NCBI GenBank assembly: GCA_965372385.1
Contig: CBDVCD010000236.1
Span: forward strand, 1 to 5,722
Length of the DNA stretch: 5,722 nucleotides
Direction of reading: 5' to 3'
DNA from: JASJBU01 sp965372385
GTDB lineage: Bacteria > Pseudomonadota > Gammaproteobacteria > Chromatiales > Chromatiaceae
Below the pieces are notes generated by a model. The model did not search any database, was not told the DNA's origin, and was given only the letters and a program-made list of their open reading frames with translations. Of the stretch, positions 1 through 5,665 are shown piece by piece. How positions within the stretch are numbered: the stretch's first letter is position 1; each line of letters starts with the position of its first letter. The position numbers and the translations under genes were made by a program.

Positions 1-254
1 TGCCGAGTTGTGGGTCGGTGTTCCGCAATCCTCCCGGTGACCATGCGGCACGCTTGATTGAGGCCGCCGGACTGAAGGGGCTGCGCCTGGGTGGCGCACA
101 GGTATCGGAAAAACATGCCAATTTCATCATCAATACCGGTAACGCCAGGGCGGCGGATATCGAGGGGCTTATCCAGCAAATACAACAGCGGGTTGCCCAG
201 CAGACCGGTGTACGGCTGATCCCGGAGGTTCACCGGGTGGGGGAGAAGAGTTGA
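1..254 (+). CDS. murB: UDP-N-acetylenolpyruvoylglucosamine reductase, C-terminal part (5' end outside window)
   Basis: MurB is a cytoplasmic FAD enzyme that uses NADPH to reduce UDP-GlcNAc-enolpyruvate to UDP-MurNAc, the second committed step of peptidoglycan precursor synthesis. Only the last 83 residues are visible, in the frame whose first complete codon starts at base 3; the stop is TGA at 252-254. The visible part opens with PSCGSVFRNPPG, containing the serine (codon 15-17) that matches the proton-donating catalytic serine of the family. GLKGLRLGGAQVSEKHANF follows, a strongly conserved MurB C-terminal block. The end has IPEVHRVG, whose glutamate (codon 225-227) matches the conserved catalytic glutamate. 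The SEKHANF type of C-terminus fits the shorter type II MurB rather than the E. coli type I form; this is from family knowledge. The stop overlaps the chosen ddlB start, so the two genes are probably translationally coupled. Family assignment is secure; completeness cannot be judged. Confidence 0.96.
   Translation, partial: PSCGSVFRNPPGDHAARLIEAAGLKGLRLGGAQVSEKHANFIINTGNARAADIEGLIQQIQQRVAQQTGVRLIPEVHRVGEKS
239..245 (+). promoter_or_regulatory. Ribosome binding site supporting the TTG start of ddlB
   Basis: The purine run GGGGGAG at 239-245 lies 5 nt before TTG at 251 and inside the murB coding end. Two ATG codons in the same frame, at 263 and 269, are the competitors. For these the run is 17 nt or more away, and no comparable site sits closer; only a short AGG at 258-260 is near. 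The site therefore favours the TTG start, which overlaps the murB stop, although TTG is the rarer codon. Confidence 0.5.
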
Positions 255-1186
255 ATCAGGCTATGGACATGCAGGCCTTTGGCAAGGTTGCCGTGCTGAT
301 GGGCGGCGACTCCGCGGAGCGTGAGATCTCTCTGCGTAGCGGGACGGCTGTATTGGCCGCCCTGCGGCGACAGGGCGTCGACGCCCATGGCCAGGATGCG
401 GGGCCTGCTGTGCTGCGGCAGCTGACCGAGGGTGACTTTGCGCGGGTCATGATTCTGCTGCATGGGCGTGGTGGGGAGGACGGAGTGATCCAGGGGGCCC
501 TGGAACGCCTGGGTCTGCCCTATACCGGCAGTGGGGTGTTGGGTTCGGCCTTGGGGATGGATAAATACCGCAGCAAGCTGCTGTGGAGAGGGCTGGGTCT
601 GCCGACACCGGAAGCGGTGTTGATGACCCAGGAGAGCGATCTCGATTCCGCGCAGCGGTTGGGCTATCCCTTGATGATCAAGCCCTCTCATGAGGGCTCA
701 AGTATCGGCATGGCAAAGGTGACCAACCGGCAGGAGCTCGCGACAGCCTGGAGCGACGCCAGGAGATACGATGCCCAGGTGCTGGCGGAGCGCTGGATTG
801 TGGGCCAGGAGTACACCGCCGCCATTCTGGATGATGAGGACTTGCCACTGATCCGGCTGGAGACACCCCGGACGTTTTATGACTACGAGGCCAAGTACCA
901 GGCCGATTCGACCCGTTACCACTGTCCCTGCGGCTTGGCTGAAGCGCAAGAGCGATCCCTGCAGTTGCTGGCCCAAGCTGCTTTCGGGGCAGTTGGGGCC
1001 AGTGGCTGGGGTCGGGTGGACTTGATGTTGGATGATGCCGGGAAGCCCTGGCTGATCGAAGTCAACACCGTACCCGGTATGACCGACCACAGCCTGGTGC
1101 CAATGGCCGCCCGGCAGGCGGGCATTGGTTTCGATGAGTTGGTGGTGAAGATTCTCTCCACCAGTCTGTCAGGAGATGCTGGATGA
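251..1186 (+). CDS. ddlB: D-alanine--D-alanine ligase (DdlB type)
   Basis: This cytoplasmic ATP-grasp ligase joins two D-alanines using ATP; the dipeptide is then added to the UDP-MurNAc peptide by MurF. The protein is 311 residues, normal for DdlB. Visible motifs are SAERE (21-25, glutamate that contacts the first D-Ala), HGRGGEDG (71-78, Ddl signature 1), the ATP-binding IKPSHEGSSIGM (143-154), the omega-loop YDYEAKY (210-216), and the C-terminal metal and substrate block from GRVDLML to VNTVPGMTDHS (254-281). The tyrosine of EAKY (216) is the residue that marks D-Ala-D-Ala ligases; vancomycin-type D-Ala-D-Lac ligases carry phenylalanine there. TTG at 251 is chosen for its upstream purine run and its 1-nt-shifted overlap with the murB stop. 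ATG at 263 or 269 would remove only 4 or 6 residues ahead of the conserved GKVAVLMGG and remains possible. The 3' end overlaps ftsQ by 4 nt. Confidence 0.96.
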   Translation: MNQAMDMQAFGKVAVLMGGDSAEREISLRSGTAVLAALRRQGVDAHGQDAGPAVLRQLTEGDFARVMILLHGRGGEDGVIQGALERLGLPYTGSGVLGSALGMDKYRSKLLWRGLGLPTPEAVLMTQESDLDSAQRLGYPLMIKPSHEGSSIGMAKVTNRQELATAWSDARRYDAQVLAERWIVGQEYTAAILDDEDLPLIRLETPRTFYDYEAKYQADSTRYHCPCGLAEAQERSLQLLAQAAFGAVGASGWGRVDLMLDDAGKPWLIEVNTVPGMTDHSLVPMAARQAGIGFDELVVKILSTSLSGDAG

Positions 1187-1986
1187 AGCGGCCAGGGAAA
1201 AAACAGCCAGAGAGGAGGCTGCTGAATTTCCTCCAGTTGTGGGGAGTAGTGCTGGTGTTTGTGAGTTTCACTAGCGTCCTGGCTGCCTGGGGGGTCAACC
1301 GATTACGCGATCCCCTGGTGATGCCGGTCAGGGTAGTGATGTTCGATGGGGAGATGCGTTATCTGCAGCGCCACCGCCTGGAACAGGCGGTGGCGCAGGC
1401 GGTTGACGGCAGTTTCTTTACCGTGGATCTGGCGAATGTGCGCGCCGAGGTAGAGCAGTTGCCCTGGGTCGATAGCATGAGTGTCCGGCGCTTCTGGCCC
1501 GATACCCTGCAGGTCAGGGTGGTGGAGCAGCAGCCATTGGCGCGTTGGGGTAAGGATGCCCTGCTCAACCAGCGGGGTGAGATCTTTCGCCCGAACCCCA
1601 TGCCTGCCTTGCCAAAGCTGACGCGGCTGGAAGGGGAGGAGCAGGATGCGGTTAGGATCAGTCAGGAGTTCCAGCGGATCGACAGACTGCTGGGGACGGT
1701 GGGGCTCGAACTGGCGCAGGTACGGGTGGATGCCAGACAGGCCTGGCTGTTGCAGACCCGTAGCGGCCTGGAGCTGAATCTGGGTCGCAAGGAGACCCTG
1801 CGCAGGTTGACCCGGTTCGTGCGGCTCTATCCCGGATTGAGTGAGCAAAACCGGGCGAGACTGAAGCGGGTGGACCTGCGGTATACAAACGGTTTTACGG
1901 CAACCTGGGAGATCTTGTCCGAGTTGCAATCAAACAGGGATATCCCGGCTGGAACGGGAATGACGAGCAGGCTTGCGGGAAACTGA
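1183..1986 (+). CDS. ftsQ: Cell division protein FtsQ
   Basis: FtsQ is a bitopic inner-membrane divisome protein. It binds FtsB and FtsL in the periplasm and connects the cytoplasmic ring to the septal synthase FtsW-FtsI. The 267-residue protein has the expected layout: a short basic cytoplasmic tail (1-14, rich in K and R), one hydrophobic segment at about 15-36, a POTRA domain at about 47-115 (starting MPVRVVMFDGEMRYL and ending near LQVRVVEQQPLARW), then the FtsQ/DivIB domain. PWVDSMSVRRFWPDTLQV (94-111) is the best-conserved stretch. RVDLRYTNGFTATW (229-242) matches the last conserved strand of the family, in the region that pairs with FtsB in E. coli. A roughly 25-residue tail follows. 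The start codon ATG overlaps the ddlB stop as ATGA, and AGGAG at 1171-1175 is 7 nt upstream, so this start is firm. The stop abuts ftsA without a gap. Confidence 0.95.
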   Translation: MKRPGKKQPERRLLNFLQLWGVVLVFVSFTSVLAAWGVNRLRDPLVMPVRVVMFDGEMRYLQRHRLEQAVAQAVDGSFFTVDLANVRAEVEQLPWVDSMSVRRFWPDTLQVRVVEQQPLARWGKDALLNQRGEIFRPNPMPALPKLTRLEGEEQDAVRISQEFQRIDRLLGTVGLELAQVRVDARQAWLLQTRSGLELNLGRKETLRRLTRFVRLYPGLSEQNRARLKRVDLRYTNGFTATWEILSELQSNRDIPAGTGMTSRLAGN

Positions 1987-3222
1987 ATGACCAAGAAAAT
2001 TGAGAAGACCCTGATCATCGGACTGGATATCGGCACCTCCAAGGTAGTGGCGATCGTCGGTGAGATAAAGCTGGACGGCGGGATCGAGATTATCGGTATC
2101 GGCTCCCACACTTCACGAGGCTTGAAGAAAGGGGTGGTGGTGAATATCGAGTCCACCGTGCAGTCGATCCAGCGGGCGGTGGAGGAGGCGGAACTGATGG
2201 CCGGTTGCGAGATCCACTCGGTGTTCGCCGGGATCGCCGGCAGCCATATCCGGAGCCTCAACTCCCACGGTATCGTGGCGATCCGTGACAAGGAGGTAAC
2301 CCAAGCGGATGTGGAACGGGTGATCGATGCGGCCAGGGCGGTGGCGATCCCGGCGGATCAGAAGATCCTGCATATCCTGCCCCAGGAGTTCATCATCGAT
2401 GAGCAGGAGGGTATCCGGGACCCCATCGGCATGTCCGGGGTACGGTTGGAGGCACGGGTGCACATGGTGACCGGCGCCGTCAGTGCGGCGCAGAACATCG
2501 TCAAGTGTGTACGCCGCTGTGGTCTGGAAGTGGATGACCTGATCCTGGAGCAGCTGGCCTCCAGTTTTTCGGTGCTGAGTGAGGATGAAAAGGAGCTGGG
2601 TGTCTGTCTGGTGGATATCGGCGGCGGCACCACCGATATCGCGGTGTTTACCGGCGGTGCGATCCGCCATACCGCGGTGATTCCCATCGCCGGAGACCAA
2701 GTGACCAACGACATTGCGGTGGCACTGCGTACCCCAACCCAGCATGCGGAAGATATCAAGATCAAGTATGCCTGCGCGCTGACCCAACTGGCCAACAGCG
2801 ATGAGACTATCGAGGTGCCCAGTATTGGTGATCGGCCGCCACGCAGGCTGTCAAGGCAGACGCTGGCGGAGGTGGTCGAGCCTCGGTATGAGGAGTTGAT
2901 GACACTGATTCAAGTGGAGCTGCGGCGGAGCGGCTTCGAGGCTTTAATTGCTGGCGGCGTGGTGCTGACCGGTGGCAGTTCAAAGATGGAAGGAGTAATC
3001 GATCTGGCGGAAGAGGTCTTCCATATGCCGGTTCGGTTGGGGGTTCCGCAATATGTCAGCGGACTGGTGGACGTGGTACGCAACCCGATCTACTCCACCG
3101 GGGTGGGACTTCTGCTGTTTGGTCAGAAAAACCGGGCTCAAGGTGGTACGGAGCTGGCCGGGGAAAGCGGCTTGAAGGCGATCTGGGAACGGATGAAAAG
3201 CTGGTTTCAAGGTAACTTTTAG
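1987..3222 (+). CDS. ftsA: Cell division protein FtsA, actin-like membrane tether for FtsZ
   Basis: FtsA is an actin-family ATP-binding protein that polymerises under the membrane, binds the FtsZ C-terminal peptide, and recruits later divisome proteins. The 411-residue length is typical. In order there is the phosphate-1 loop GLDIGTSK (12-19), the FtsA-specific 1C/SHS2 region (about 84-165, including HILPQEFIIDEQEGIRDP), the phosphate-2 loop VDIGGGTTDIAVF (209-221), GDRPPRRLSRQTLAEVVEPR (281-300), which closely resembles the E. coli region contacting FtsZ, and the adenosine motif GGVVLTGGSSKMEG (333-346). The last residues, GLKAIWERMKSWFQGNF (395-411), form the amphipathic membrane-targeting helix expected of the family. 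ATG follows the ftsQ stop directly. Only a weak GGGA at 1977-1980 precedes it, so translation probably depends on coupling to ftsQ; that is an inference. No anomalies seen. Confidence 0.98.
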   Translation: MTKKIEKTLIIGLDIGTSKVVAIVGEIKLDGGIEIIGIGSHTSRGLKKGVVVNIESTVQSIQRAVEEAELMAGCEIHSVFAGIAGSHIRSLNSHGIVAIRDKEVTQADVERVIDAARAVAIPADQKILHILPQEFIIDEQEGIRDPIGMSGVRLEARVHMVTGAVSAAQNIVKCVRRCGLEVDDLILEQLASSFSVLSEDEKELGVCLVDIGGGTTDIAVFTGGAIRHTAVIPIAGDQVTNDIAVALRTPTQHAEDIKIKYACALTQLANSDETIEVPSIGDRPPRRLSRQTLAEVVEPRYEELMTLIQVELRRSGFEALIAGGVVLTGGSSKMEGVIDLAEEVFHMPVRLGVPQYVSGLVDVVRNPIYSTGVGLLLFGQKNRAQGGTELAGESGLKAIWERMKSWFQGNF

Positions 3223-3252
3223 TGGGAGTACTGGAGTGATCAGAACTTCCCA
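3223..3252 (+). other. Imperfect inverted repeat (hairpin) just after the ftsA stop
   Basis: Bases 3223-3227 (TGGGA) pair with 3248-3252 (TCCCA). After a one-base bulge at 3247, GT (3228-3229) pairs with AC (3245-3246). After an A-A mismatch, CTG (3231-3233) pairs with CAG (3241-3243), with a possible G-U closing a 5-base loop. No T-tract follows, so it does not look like an intrinsic terminator. It could be an mRNA processing or stability element between ftsA and ftsZ, or chance; the function is not shown by the sequence. Confidence 0.4.
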
Positions 3253-3284
3253 AATCATTAACAGACTGTTTGGTGCGACAGGCG

Positions 3285-3289
3285 AGGAG
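3285..3289 (+). promoter_or_regulatory. Ribosome binding site that fixes the ftsZ start
   Basis: AGGAG at 3285-3289 lies 7 nt before ATG at 3297, the usual spacing. In-frame upstream candidates are TTG 3270, GTG 3273 and ATG 3291. The site is downstream of the first two and only 1 nt from the third, so none of them can use it. Starting at 3297 also gives the N-terminus MFELMD, which resembles the MFEPMEL start of E. coli FtsZ. Confidence 0.85.
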
Positions 3290-3296
3290 AATGGCA

Positions 3297-4472
3297 ATGT
3301 TTGAACTGATGGATACTCATAGTCAGAATGCGGTGATCAAAGTGATTGGTGTAGGCGGGGGTGGTGGAAACGCCGTAAATCATATGTTGACCGGCGATAT
3401 CGAGGGGGTCGATTTCATCTGTGCAAACACAGATGCACAGGCCCTGCGAAATAGTCAGGTGCGGACCCTGCTGCAGCTGGGTTCCAGCATTACCAAGGGC
3501 TTGGGTGCGGGCGCCGATCCTGAGGTGGGTAAACAGTCGGCCATGGAGGACCGGGAGCGTATCCATGAGGTGCTTGAGGGTGCCGATATGGTGTTCATCA
3601 CGGCCGGCATGGGAGGAGGTACCGGCACCGGCGCGGCGCCGGTGGTGGCTGAAGTGGCCCGGGAGCTGGGTATCCTGGCCGTGGCGGTGGTCACCAAGCC
3701 GTTTGGTTTCGAGGGTAGCAAGCGGATGAAGATTGCTGAGCAGGGCATGGAGGAACTGGCTCGCACTGTGGACTCCCTGATCACCATCCCCAACGAAAAA
3801 CTGCTGGCGGTACTGGGCAAGGAGATGAGCCTGCTGAATGCCTTCAAGGCGGCGAATGACGTGCTGCTGCATGCGGTGCAAGGGATTGCCGAGCTGATCA
3901 CCCGCCCCGGTCTGATCAATGTGGACTTTGCGGATGTAAAGACCGTGATGTCAGAGATGGGTGCGGCGATGATGGGTACCGGAGAGGCATCGGGTGAGAA
4001 TCGCGCCAGAGAGGCGGCGGAAAAGGCGATCCGCAGTCCCTTGCTGGAGGATATCAATCTGGCCGGTGCCAAGGGCATCCTGGTGAATATCACCGCAGGC
4101 CTGAGTCTGGCCATTGGTGAGTTTGACGAGGTTGGTAATACCGTACGTGAGTTCGCTGATGATGACGCTACGGTGGTTGTTGGTACCGTCATCGATCCGG
4201 ATATGCAGGATGAGATGCGGGTAACCGTAGTGGCCACGGGCCTGGGTGAGACGCCTGTTGCGGAAATAGCAAAACCCAGCCGTTATGAGGCGCCGCCGGT
4301 GCAGTTGGTGAATTCCGATATTGTTGAACCAGCGCCAGGGGATTATCGTAACCTCGATCACCCCACTGTACTCAGGAATGGTGCATTGGGAAACTCAGCA
4401 GTGGATAAGGTGTCGGAGAGTAACCTGGACTATCTGGATATACCCGCGTTTCTGCGTCGTCAGGCAGACTGA
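3297..4472 (+). CDS. ftsZ: Cell division protein FtsZ, tubulin-like GTPase
   Basis: FtsZ polymerises with GTP in the cytoplasm into the ring that marks and organises the division site. From ATG 3297 the protein is 391 residues, close to the E. coli length. The N-terminal GTPase domain shows the GVGGGGGNAV loop (18-27), NTDAQAL (44-50), the tubulin signature GGGTGTG (106-112), and the T7 synergy loop NVDFADV (208-214) with both acidic residues that complete the neighbouring subunit's active site (Asp 210, Asp 213). A variable linker of about 60 residues follows the C-terminal domain. The tail LDYLDIPAFLRRQAD (377-391) is the conserved peptide that binds FtsA and other ring partners such as ZipA. 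The gene has its own strong ribosome binding site and a 74-nt gap from ftsA, in keeping with FtsZ being needed in excess over FtsA. No promoter was identified with confidence; in E. coli, ftsZ promoters lie inside upstream genes. Confidence 0.99.
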   Translation: MFELMDTHSQNAVIKVIGVGGGGGNAVNHMLTGDIEGVDFICANTDAQALRNSQVRTLLQLGSSITKGLGAGADPEVGKQSAMEDRERIHEVLEGADMVFITAGMGGGTGTGAAPVVAEVARELGILAVAVVTKPFGFEGSKRMKIAEQGMEELARTVDSLITIPNEKLLAVLGKEMSLLNAFKAANDVLLHAVQGIAELITRPGLINVDFADVKTVMSEMGAAMMGTGEASGENRAREAAEKAIRSPLLEDINLAGAKGILVNITAGLSLAIGEFDEVGNTVREFADDDATVVVGTVIDPDMQDEMRVTVVATGLGETPVAEIAKPSRYEAPPVQLVNSDIVEPAPGDYRNLDHPTVLRNGALGNSAVDKVSESNLDYLDIPAFLRRQAD

Positions 4473-4697
4473 TGTAGCTGATTTATGGTGAATATTTATG
4501 CGGTAGGCCTCATTGAATTATAAATGTTGGTACAAATCCTGCGTTTGATTAAGTCTTAGGCTAGGCGAGTTAGCTTGGAGTGGTATACACTACGATAAGA
4601 TATAGCCTGCTGAATGGTCGCATAAATATCTCTGTGGTAGCATGCGCGGCTTATTTTTGGAGAGATCTAGACTTAGCTACGGGAGTCAGGCAAGGGG
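4473..4697. other. AT-rich intergenic region between ftsZ and lpxC
   Basis: This 225-nt stretch has no convincing gene. By hand count 80 of 200 bases in 4481-4680 are G or C (40%), clearly lower than the flanking coding sequence. It holds a possible extended -10 promoter near 4581-4589, a TATAAA box at 4519-4524 without a recognisable -35, and short inverted repeats between 4598 and 4666. No intrinsic terminator is evident after ftsZ. A 60-codon frame (4580-4762) crosses into lpxC and is judged spurious. Confidence 0.7.
4581..4589 (+). promoter_or_regulatory. Candidate extended -10 promoter for lpxC
   Basis: The sequence TGGTATACA has the TGn extension plus TATACA, matching four of six -10 consensus positions. 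No good -35 hexamer lies 16-18 nt upstream (bases near 4561 read CTAGGC), so it would have to act as an extended -10 promoter. Transcription would start near 4596, giving a leader of about 100 nt before lpxC. The AT-rich setting supports some promoter here, but the exact box is a guess. Confidence 0.25.
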
Positions 4698-5615
4698 ATG
4701 ATTTGGCAACGTACCTTGAAAAATGTGATTCGCGCCACTGGCGTAGGGTTGCATACGGGTGAGAAGATCTATCTTACTCTGCGGCCGGCCGCACCAGATA
4801 CGGGCATAGTTTTCCGGCGGGTAGACCTGAACCCACCCGTCGAGATCCGTGCCTGCGCGGAGAACGTGGGTGATACCCGACTCTCGAGCACCCTGGTACA
4901 GCATGGTGTGCGTGTCTCCACCGTAGAACATCTCCTGTCGGCCTTTGCCGGGCTGGGTATCGATAACGCCTATGTGGATGTGAGCGCCCCGGAAGTGCCG
5001 ATCATGGATGGCAGTGCCGGGCCTTTTGTCTTTCTGCTGCAATCGGCGGGCGTGGAAGAGCAGAACCAGTCCAAGCGTTTCATCCGGATCAAACGCAAGA
5101 TTGAAGTTGAGGAGGGTGATAAGCGCGCCAGCTTTGAGCCCTTCGATGGCTTCAAGGTAACCTTTGCTATCGATTTTGATCATCCCGCTTTTAATGAACG
5201 GACCCAGTTTGCCAGTGTCGATTTTTCCTCCACCTCATTTGTCAGAGAGGTGAGCCGGGCCAGGACCTTTGGTTTTTTGCGCGATATCGAGATGCTGCGC
5301 CAGCGTGACCTTGCACTAGGCGGCAGTATGGATAATGCCATTGTTGTGGATGATTACCGGGTATTGAATGAAGATGGCCTGCGTTACGAAGACGAGTTCG
5401 TAAAGCATAAAATCCTTGATGCCATTGGTGATCTCTATCTGCTAGGACACAGCTTGATCGGGGCATTTGTCGGTTATAAGTCGGGACACGCCCTCAATAA
5501 TCGGTTGCTGAGGGCCTTGATTCAGCAGGAGGATGCCTGGGAAGAGGTGACCTTCACTGAGCAGGACAAGGCACCTATCACCTATATGAAGCCAGCTCAT
5601 CTGACGGCTTCCTGA
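4698..5615 (+). CDS. lpxC: UDP-3-O-acyl-N-acetylglucosamine deacetylase LpxC
   Basis: LpxC is the cytoplasmic zinc deacetylase that removes the N-acetyl group from UDP-3-O-acyl-GlcNAc, the committed step of lipid A synthesis. The 305-residue length equals E. coli LpxC. Zinc ligands are seen as His 78 in TVEHLLSAF and as His 237 and Asp 241 in HKILDAIGD. Glu 77 is the expected general base, and His 264 in KSGHALNN is the second catalytic residue. RTFGFL (189-194) belongs to the conserved active-site and acyl-binding region. Each numbered key residue is offset by one from its E. coli counterpart. MIWQRTLK matches the family N-terminus. An in-frame TAG at 4674 with no other start codon before 4698 makes this ATG the only plausible start. 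The start has an unusual ribosome-binding context: AAGGGG touches the ATG, while AGG at 4688-4690 is 7 nt away. LpxC in E. coli is controlled by FtsH proteolysis; whether this holds here is unknown. Confidence 0.98.
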   Translation: MIWQRTLKNVIRATGVGLHTGEKIYLTLRPAAPDTGIVFRRVDLNPPVEIRACAENVGDTRLSSTLVQHGVRVSTVEHLLSAFAGLGIDNAYVDVSAPEVPIMDGSAGPFVFLLQSAGVEEQNQSKRFIRIKRKIEVEEGDKRASFEPFDGFKVTFAIDFDHPAFNERTQFASVDFSSTSFVREVSRARTFGFLRDIEMLRQRDLALGGSMDNAIVVDDYRVLNEDGLRYEDEFVKHKILDAIGDLYLLGHSLIGAFVGYKSGHALNNRLLRALIQQEDAWEEVTFTEQDKAPITYMKPAHLTAS

Positions 5616-5624
5616 TTGGTGATT

Positions 5625-5665
5625 AGCCCCATCTCTCAGCTGCGCCTCGGCGCTGGGGATAGGCT
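5625..5665 (+). repeat. Long imperfect inverted repeat downstream of lpxC
   Basis: Starting 9 nt after the lpxC stop, three nested blocks can pair: AGCC (5625-5628) with GGCT (5662-5665), ATC (5631-5633) with GAT (5658-5660), and CAGC (5637-5640) with GCTG (5652-5655). GC (5642-5643) can also pair with GC (5650-5651) past a bulged T. No T-run follows, so it is not a classical intrinsic terminator. It may end the transcript with Rho, protect the 3' end, or be the outer part of the repeat that follows. Confidence 0.4.

Noticed and set aside
230..691. Long reverse-strand frames opposite ddlB, ftsQ, ftsA and ftsZ (for example 230-691, 1303-1929, 2113-2787, 3455-4237)
   Set aside because: They are antisense to genes with clear family motifs, show low-complexity or arginine, serine and proline-rich translations, and lack recognisable domains or convincing ribosome binding sites; they reflect codon bias of the real genes.
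3261..3269. ACAGACTGT considered as an SOS (LexA) box
   Set aside because: The gammaproteobacterial LexA box is CTGT-N8-ACAG; here the half-sites are in the opposite order with one base between them.
3270..3296. Extended ftsZ N-terminus from TTG 3270, GTG 3273 or ATG 3291
   Set aside because: The ribosome binding site at 3285-3289 fits only ATG 3297, and the residues added are not part of the conserved FtsZ start.
4458..4474. Possible terminator hairpin at the ftsZ stop (CGTCAG pairing with CTGATG)
   Set aside because: The stem is 6 bp with one G-U pair and lies mostly in coding sequence; what follows (TAGCTGATTTATGG) is not a T-tract.
4519..4524. TATAAA as a -10 box in the ftsZ-lpxC gap
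   Set aside because: The hexamer matches five of six positions, but no acceptable -35 lies 16-18 nt upstream and there is no TG extension; in an AT-rich gap such matches are expected by chance.
4580..4762. A 60-codon + strand frame starting GTG in the ftsZ-lpxC gap
   Set aside because: It runs 65 nt into the well-supported lpxC coding region in another frame, its start overlaps the only nearby GGAG, and the peptide has no recognisable domain.
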